DNA of 64,000 bases from Haloactinopolyspora alba (GTDB taxonomy: Bacteria > Actinomycetota > Actinomycetes > Jiangellales > Jiangellaceae). The stretch is from NCBI RefSeq assembly GCF_003014555.1, contig NZ_PYGE01000011.1, forward strand, positions 1 through 64,000, read 5' to 3'. The position numbers and the translations under genes are program-made. Under the pieces are notes generated by a model. It saw nothing but the letters and a program-made list of their open reading frames with translations, was not told where the DNA came from and searched no databases. Below, in pieces: positions 59,467-64,000 of the stretch (the first letter of the stretch is position 1; each line of letters begins with the position of its first letter).

Positions 59467-59949
59467 TCAGTCGGCCGCGGCGAACGTGCCGGGCTCGTAG
59501 GAACCGCCCGGGTTGCGCACGATGACATTCATCCGAGTAGCGGCATTGATCATGGCGACCACGCAGACGAGCGCGCCGATCTGATCGTCGTCGTAGTGCT
59601 TGCGCACCTGGGCCCAGGTGTCGTCGGAAACGCCGTGGTTGGCATCGGCGAGCCGGGTGCCCTCCTCGGTCAGCGCCAACGCGGCCCGCTCTGCCTCGGT
59701 GAACACCGTGGACTCGCGCCAGGTGGCGACCAGATGGAGCCGGACGGCGGTTTCGCCGGCGGCCGTGGCTTCCTTGGTGTGCATGTCGACGCAGAAACCG
59801 CAGCCGTTGATCTGGCTGGCGCGAAGCATCACCAGTTCCGCCAAGTTCTTCGGCAGACTCGAGTTTTCCAGGACCTGCGAGGCGTTGGCGAACCGCTTGG
59901 AGAACTTCGCGGCGGTCGGACTGTCGAACAGGTTGAAACGAGGTTCCAT
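59467..59949 (-). CDS. Carboxymuconolactone decarboxylase / AhpD-like alkylhydroperoxidase
   Basis: A 160-residue AhpD-fold protein with the redox motif NGCGFCVDMHTKEA (CxxC and the conserved His) around residue 50 and SLPKNLAELVMLRASQING before it. Such proteins reduce peroxides or act on ring lactones. ATG 59949 begins MEPRFNLFDSP. It is divergent from the DGPF/ECF42 pair at 60191, and its paralogue at 62272 is frameshifted. Confidence 0.88.
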   Translation of the reverse strand: MEPRFNLFDSPTAAKFSKRFANASQVLENSSLPKNLAELVMLRASQINGCGFCVDMHTKEATAAGETAVRLHLVATWRESTVFTEAERAALALTEEGTRLADANHGVSDDTWAQVRKHYDDDQIGALVCVVAMINAATRMNVIVRNPGGSYEPGTFAAAD

Positions 59950-60127
59950 GACTTCGTCCTCACTCGTGAAGTCGCGTGCCGCGCGGATCGTTCCACACGG
60001 CGTCGGTACGAACATGGAGATGCCACCGATCCGATCCATGTGACGGGGTGGTGATATGACGTGCGTCACCGGCCGTGGCTCCCCCATACCCCCGTCGCGA
60101 TCGTCGTGAAATTCTGACTGCCAACGG

Positions 60128-60154
60128 TGTCCCATCCGCAGACGCTCGTTCGTC
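60128..60154 (+). promoter_or_regulatory. ECF42-type promoter, TGTCCC-N17-CGTC
   Basis: TGTCCC (60128-60133), 17 bases, CGTC (60151-60154), located 37 bases before the DGPF gene at 60191. Same TGTC core, same 17-base spacing and same CGTC as the sites at 22202 and 61698. Probably read by the ECF42-type sigma factor encoded two genes downstream. Confidence 0.6.
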
Positions 60155-60190
60155 GTGCCGGTGAGAACCCATTGCCCTGGAGGTCACACG

Positions 60191-60529
60191 ATGCAGTACG
60201 CCCTGATGATCTACGCCGATCCCGGCTCGCAGGAGGCGCTGTCGGATGCGGAACGTGCTGCGGTGTTCGAGGAGTATTCGGTGTTGGCCGACGATCCTCG
60301 CCGCGTCGGCGGCGCCCAGCTGCAGTCTGCCGAGACGGCGACGAACGTTCGGGTCGACGGCGGCCGGACGCTGATGACCGACGGCCCGTTCGCGGACACC
60401 AAGGAGGTGCTCGGCGGCTTCTTCCTGATCGAGGCGGCCGACCTGGACGAGGCGCTCGAGTTCGCCGCACGGATCCCGGCCGCCCGCCTCGGCGGCGCGG
60501 TGGAAGTCAGACCGGTCGTGCAGGGCTGA
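60191..60529 (+). CDS. DGPF/YCII-related protein, ECF42 partner
   Basis: A 112-residue YCII-fold protein with MTDGPFADTKEVLGGFFLIE at about 65-84, the DGPF signature. It begins MQYALMIYADPGSQEALSDA; ATG 60191 follows GGAGGTCACAC. The sigma gene starts two bases after its stop. It is shorter than the DGPF protein at 23341 but has the same partner arrangement. Confidence 0.88.
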   Translation: MQYALMIYADPGSQEALSDAERAAVFEEYSVLADDPRRVGGAQLQSAETATNVRVDGGRTLMTDGPFADTKEVLGGFFLIEAADLDEALEFAARIPAARLGGAVEVRPVVQG

Positions 60530-60531
60530 GC

Positions 60532-61689
60532 GTGCTCGACGACGTATTCCGCGACGAGTGGGGCCGGGTCCTCGCTTCGCTGGTCGGGTTCATCGGTGAT
60601 TTCGACAAGGCCGAGGACGCCGTCCAAGAGGCGTTCGCGATCGCCGCGGAGCGCTGGCCGTCGGCGGGCATGCCCGACAACCCGGGTGCCTGGCTGGTGA
60701 CGACGGCCCGCAACCGAGCGATCGACCGGATCCGCCGCGAGCGCACCCTGGCCGAAAAGATTCACCTGCTACCGCCACCCGAGGCCACCGTGGACGAGAT
60801 CGACGACAGCGTGATCAAGGACGAACGGCTCGAACTGATCTTCACCTGCTGCCACCCTGCCCTGCCGCTCGAGGGACAGGTCGCGCTCACACTACGAGCC
60901 CTCGGCGGCCTGGAGACCGCCGAGATCGCCCGTGCCTTCCTGGTCTCCGAAGAGACCATGAAACGCCGCCTGTCCCGCGCCAAGACCAAGATCAAGGCGA
61001 CCGGGATCCCGTTCTCGGTTCCCGACGCCCACCGGCTTCCGGAGCGCCTGGACGCGGTGCTGGCCGTCGTCTACCTGATCTACAACGAGGGCTACCGCGG
61101 CCGCGTCGACCTCGGCGCCGAAGCCATCCGTCTAGGACAGGTGCTCACCGCACTGATACCGGACGAACCGGAGGCGCAGGGGCTGCTCGCGCTGATGATG
61201 CTCCACCACGCCCGGCGACACGCCCGGTTCTCCGGTGAGGACCTCGTCCTGCTCGATGATCAGGACCGGTCGCTGTGGGACATGCGCCAGATCTCGGCAG
61301 GGCGGGCGGTGCTCGACAAGGCGATCGCACTGGGCGGCCGCGGCGCCTACGTCGTCCGGGCCGCGATTGCTTCGCTGCAGACGAGCGAGCACGTGGACTG
61401 GCCACAGGTCGCCACGCTGTATCGGCGGCTGGCCGAGCTGACCGGCTCACCAGTCGTGGAGCTCAACCGTGCCGTGGCGCTCGCCCAGGCCGGTGATCCG
61501 GCCACGGCACTGCTCGCCGTCGACCGCCTCGACCTCGACGGCTACCTGTACTTCCACTCGACCCGCGGCGAGCTGCTGCGTCGTCTCGGCCGCGACGACG
61601 AGGCCCGGGCCGCTTACCGGCGAGCGCTCGACCTGGCCACGTCGACCCCCGAGAAGCGGTTTCTGACTCGGCGACTCGAAAATCTCTGA
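60532..61689 (+). CDS. ECF42-group RNA polymerase sigma factor
   Basis: A 385-residue sigma factor with sigma-2 (KAEDAVQEAFAIAAERWP, NPGAWLVTTARNRAIDRIRR), sigma-4 (GLETAEIARAFLVSEETMKR) and the long ECF42 C-terminal extension: YLIYNEGYRG, LLALMMLHHARRHARF, LAELTGSPVVELNRAVALAQ, ending in TPR-like LRRLGRDDEARAAYRRALDL. GTG 60532 is close to the DGPF stop. It is preceded by an ECF42-type promoter and followed by a second one before the SnoaL-like gene. Confidence 0.9.
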   Translation: MLDDVFRDEWGRVLASLVGFIGDFDKAEDAVQEAFAIAAERWPSAGMPDNPGAWLVTTARNRAIDRIRRERTLAEKIHLLPPPEATVDEIDDSVIKDERLELIFTCCHPALPLEGQVALTLRALGGLETAEIARAFLVSEETMKRRLSRAKTKIKATGIPFSVPDAHRLPERLDAVLAVVYLIYNEGYRGRVDLGAEAIRLGQVLTALIPDEPEAQGLLALMMLHHARRHARFSGEDLVLLDDQDRSLWDMRQISAGRAVLDKAIALGGRGAYVVRAAIASLQTSEHVDWPQVATLYRRLAELTGSPVVELNRAVALAQAGDPATALLAVDRLDLDGYLYFHSTRGELLRRLGRDDEARAAYRRALDLATSTPEKRFLTRRLENL

Positions 61690-61697
61690 CCCGGACC

Positions 61698-61724
61698 TGT
61701 CCCCCGGCCGGGCTCTCCTTCGTC
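61698..61724 (+). promoter_or_regulatory. ECF42-type promoter before the SnoaL-like gene, TGTCCC-N17-CGTC
   Basis: TGTCCC (61698-61703), 17 bases, CGTC (61721-61724), beginning nine bases after the ECF42 sigma stop and ending 40 bases before ATG 61765. Exact same boxes and spacing as at 60128. It predicts that the SnoaL-like gene, and perhaps the AhpD-like gene after it, belong to the ECF42 regulon. Confidence 0.6.
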
Positions 61725-61764
61725 GTTCAGGTGTGAGCGACATTTCCGACCGAAGGGGCCCGAC

Positions 61765-62193
61765 ATGTCAACGGCCGAAGAAACAGCCAACAAAGCGACG
61801 TTCACTCGCGTCGTCGACGCCTGTAACAGCCACGACGAGGAGCTGTTCACGGCGACCATCGACGAGGCATTCCGCCCGGACCTGCTGTTCACTGCCCCGG
61901 CGCCGACCGAGGCGACCGGTGCGGAAGCCATCAAGGAAGTGTTCGCGCGGCTCTGGCTGGCCTTTCCGGACCTGCACATCAGTGTCGACGACATGATCGC
62001 GGAGGGCGACAAGGTCGTCAGCAAACACACGGTCACGGGGACCCACCAGGGCGAGTACATGGGTCTCGCACCGACCGGCGGGTCCGTCACGTACAGCGAG
62101 ATGTTCATGCTCCGCTTCGCCGACCGTCGAATCGCCGAGACCTCCGGGGTCGTCGACGTCGCCGCGCAGATGAAACAACTCGGCCTGATCTAG
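61765..62193 (+). CDS. SnoaL-like polyketide cyclase / ester cyclase family protein
   Basis: A 142-residue NTF2-fold protein: FTRVVDACNSHDEELFTATI, EVFARLWLAFPDLHISVDDM, VSKHTVTGTHQGEYMGLAPT and IAETSGVVDVAAQMKQLGLI, all standard SnoaL positions including the His and Asp residues. No polyketide genes are present; such stand-alone proteins are often stress-induced. It has its own ECF42-type promoter. Confidence 0.87.
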   Translation: MSTAEETANKATFTRVVDACNSHDEELFTATIDEAFRPDLLFTAPAPTEATGAEAIKEVFARLWLAFPDLHISVDDMIAEGDKVVSKHTVTGTHQGEYMGLAPTGGSVTYSEMFMLRFADRRIAETSGVVDVAAQMKQLGLI

Positions 62194-62271
62194 GCCCGGC
62201 ACACGACCGCATCCGAACACACCGGCAACACACGCCACCCGTACGTCCGAGAAACACCAGGGAGAAGATTC

Positions 62272-62744
62272 ATGGACGCTCGTCTCGACCTCTTCGAGAA
62301 CACGATCACCACGAAGAGCTTCAACACATCGTCTCCGCGAACCGGGTCGTCGCCGACACGGCCCTGCCTGCCACCACGGTGGAGCTCGTCAACCTCCGGG
62401 CCAGCCAGATCAACGGCTGCGCGGTCTGCACCGACATGCACACCAAGGACGCCATGCAGGCCGGTGAGACCTGGCTCCGACTGAACCTGGTCGCGGCCTG
62501 GCGGGAGGCGACGGTCTTCACCGAAGCCGAGCGGGCCGCACTGGCACTGGCCGAAGAGGGCACCCGCCTCGCTGACGCGGCCGGCGGCGTCAGCGACGAA
62601 GTCTGGGCGAACGCGGCCAAGCATTACGACGACGACGAGCTCGGCGCGCTCGTCGCACAGGTCGCGCTGATCAACGCCTGGAACCGGTTCAACGTCATCA
62701 CTCGGCAGCCCGCCGGCGACTACCAGCCCGGTCAGTGGGGCTGA
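62272..62744 (+). pseudogene. AhpD-like alkylhydroperoxidase, frameshifted near the 5' end
   Basis: ATG 62272 (after GGGAG) starts MDARLDLFENTITTKSF, but the expected continuation LQHIVSANRVVADTALPATT lies in the +1 frame from about 62319. From there the product is normal: VELVNLRASQINGCAVCTDM with CxxC and His, ending GDYQPGQWG. A single-base indel around 62315-62322 explains it. A shortened product from GTG 62379 would keep the redox motif. Could be a sequencing error. The 3' end overlaps the convergent sigma gene by 13 bases. Confidence 0.7.
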
Positions 62745-63979
62745 CGACCCCCACGCGCCGCGGGAAGACTCGCCACCCGGGAACGCAGATGCTCGGCCTG
62801 GGCAACGTTCATGTCCAGGCCGAGCGCCTGCTCGTAGGCGGAGCGGGCTTCGTCGTCGTGGCCGAGGCGGCGCAAGAGCTCCGCCCGACTTGCGTGCCAC
62901 CACGGGTACATCGTGAGGCCGTCCACCTCGTCGACCAGCGCAAGCCCGGCGGCTGATCCGTCGCGTTCGCCGACAGCCACGGCCCGGTTGAGCCTGATCA
63001 CGGCCGTGTCGTGCACGGAGAGCAACACGTCGTACCAGGAGATCACCGCGTCCCAGTCGGTCTCGGCGTAGGCCGGGGCCAGCGCGTGACACGCCGCGAT
63101 GGCCGCCTGCACCACGTAGGCGTCCGGCCGCTCCGGCGTGCGCCGCAGAGCCGCACCGACCAACTCGACACCTTCCTCGATCTTCACCCGGTCCCAACGG
63201 GACCGATCTTGATCCGGCAGCAGGACGAGCTGGTGGTCGTCGCCGGTGCGCGCCTCGCGCCGGGCGTCCTGCAGGAGCAGGAGCGCCAGCAGACCCAACG
63301 CGGTGGGCTCGTCGGGCATCAGCTCGACCAGCAGACGCGCCAGCCGGACCGCCTCGTCCGTCAACGCCACCCGGACCAGGTCGGCGCCAGCCCCGGCCGC
63401 GTACCCCTCGTTGAAGATCAAGTAGACGGTGGCGGCGACGCCGGCCAACCGGTCCGGCAGTTCCGCGGCCTCCGGCACGCGGTACGGGATGCGCGCCTGT
63501 GCGATCTTCTGTTTCGCTCGGGTCAGCCGCTTGGCCATGGTCGCCTCGGAAACCAGCAGCCCGCGGGCGACCTCCGCCGTCGTCAGCCCGGCAAGTGTCC
63601 GAAGCGCGAGGGCGACCTGCGCGTCGGCCGACAGCGCCGGGTGGCAGCAGGTGAACACCAGCCGCAGCGTGTCGTCCCGGACCGCGTCAGCGGGTTCGGC
63701 AGAAGGCTCGAAGAGCGTCATCGCTTCGGCCTCCTTCCCCGAGCGCCGGGACTCCCTGCGGATGAGGTCGATCGCGCGCCGCTTCGCGGTGACGGTGAGC
63801 CAGGCACGAGGACTTTCCGGGACGCCGTCGTGCGGCCACCGTTCCAAGGCCCGTACCACGGCGTCCTGGACCGCGTCCTGAGCGAGGTCCACATCTCCCG
63901 TGACGCGGATCAGCGTCGCCAGGACGCGTGCGCCTTCCTCGCGCACGACCTGCTCGGCCGCACCGTCGCCCGTCGCCAT
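62732..63979 (-). CDS. ECF42-like RNA polymerase sigma factor
   Basis: A 415-residue sigma factor with sigma-2 (DLAQDAVQDAVVRALERWPH, SPRAWLTVTAKRRAIDLIRR), sigma-4 (GLTTAEVARGLLVSEATMAK) and the DUF6596/TPR extension (VYLIFNEGYAAGAG, ALLLLQDARREARTGDDHQL, AVIRLNRAVAVGERDG, LLRRLGHDDEARSAYEQALG). It is the third protein of this architecture in the window. The start at 63979 is 21 bases from the window end, so its promoter and possible DGPF partner are out of view. Confidence 0.9.
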   Translation of the reverse strand: MATGDGAAEQVVREEGARVLATLIRVTGDVDLAQDAVQDAVVRALERWPHDGVPESPRAWLTVTAKRRAIDLIRRESRRSGKEAEAMTLFEPSAEPADAVRDDTLRLVFTCCHPALSADAQVALALRTLAGLTTAEVARGLLVSEATMAKRLTRAKQKIAQARIPYRVPEAAELPDRLAGVAATVYLIFNEGYAAGAGADLVRVALTDEAVRLARLLVELMPDEPTALGLLALLLLQDARREARTGDDHQLVLLPDQDRSRWDRVKIEEGVELVGAALRRTPERPDAYVVQAAIAACHALAPAYAETDWDAVISWYDVLLSVHDTAVIRLNRAVAVGERDGSAAGLALVDEVDGLTMYPWWHASRAELLRRLGHDDEARSAYEQALGLDMNVAQAEHLRSRVASLPAARGGRQPH

Positions 63980-64000
63980 GGGTCAGACTCCGAGAGACGA

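Noticed and set aside
62194-62271. ECF42-type promoter directly before the AhpD-like pseudogene
   Set aside because: No TGTC word with CGTC 17 bases after it was found; the gene is more likely co-transcribed with the SnoaL-like gene.
1-64000. tRNA, rRNA, CRISPR array, intact IS or biosynthetic gene cluster
   Set aside because: Looked for cloverleaf-type genes, regularly spaced repeats, transposases and PKS/NRPS modules by eye; none seen. A covariance-model scan would be needed to exclude small RNAs.

Overview
The window is about 70% G+C chromosomal DNA from an actinobacterium (Actinomycetota). The strongest placement evidence is the block DUF948 - DUF6167-like - alaS - ruvX - mltG - aroE - prepilin peptidase, a typical actinobacterial housekeeping operon, together with many GTG starts, several promoters with a TAnnnT -10 box only 6-8 bases before the start codon (leaderless mRNAs), and a high density of TetR and ECF sigma regulators. 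Genus cannot be fixed from the sequence alone. I saw no rRNA, tRNA, CRISPR array or intact insertion sequence. Layout: (1) 1-3.7 kb is an antibiotic-defence segment: a TetR repressor divergent from an MFS exporter with twin operators, then an Erm-type 23S rRNA methyltransferase preceded by a 19-codon leader peptide and stacked hairpins that look like a macrolide-sensing attenuator. (2) 3.7-9.9 kb holds two sugar/acid-catabolism-like modules (NAD-dependent epimerase plus DapA-type aldolase), an unusual winged-helix regulator and a ThyX-type thymidylate synthase. (3) 9.9-18.4 kb is the core: rarA and the alaS-ruvX-mltG-aroE-prepilin peptidase operon, without the aroC-aroK-aroB genes that often follow. 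(4) 18.4-30.1 kb is accessory: an RmlD-like reductase, a LuxR regulator, a flavin monooxygenase, a VOC/PNPOx/DGPF/ECF42 sigma operon, a HAD phosphatase and polysaccharide deacetylase pair, an AraC regulator, a RibD-like reductase, a von Willebrand/solute-binding hybrid and a DUF1918 protein. (5) 30.2-48 kb is dominated by transport and its control: a DrrAB-like ABC exporter with TetR, gnd, a WYL regulator/hydrolase pair, TetR + MMPL exporter + NarL two-component system, TetR + aldo/keto reductase, TetR + DHA2 exporter, and TetR + hydrolase. (6) 47.5-64 kb is stress-related and patchy: an ECF41 sigma factor divergent from an orphan cytochrome b, glyoxalase-like proteins, methyltransferases, an aminoglycoside-phosphotransferase-fold kinase, VapBC, and two further ECF42-type sigma factors with AhpD-like, DGPF and SnoaL-like partners. 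Decay is visible: an NmrA-like pseudogene, an integrase remnant, a frameshifted AhpD-like gene and orphan coding fragments. How it works together: most accessory genes sit beside their own regulator with a visible palindromic operator. The ECF sigma genes carry promoter boxes matching the published group signatures: TGTC..-N17-CGTC at three places for ECF42, and TGTCACA-N16-CGTC for ECF41. This allows a local regulon to be read directly from the sequence. The most interesting items are the Erm leader attenuator, the ECF42 mini-regulon, the ECF41/orphan cytochrome b pair with a displaced heme ligand, and a dispersed 60-bp repeat.
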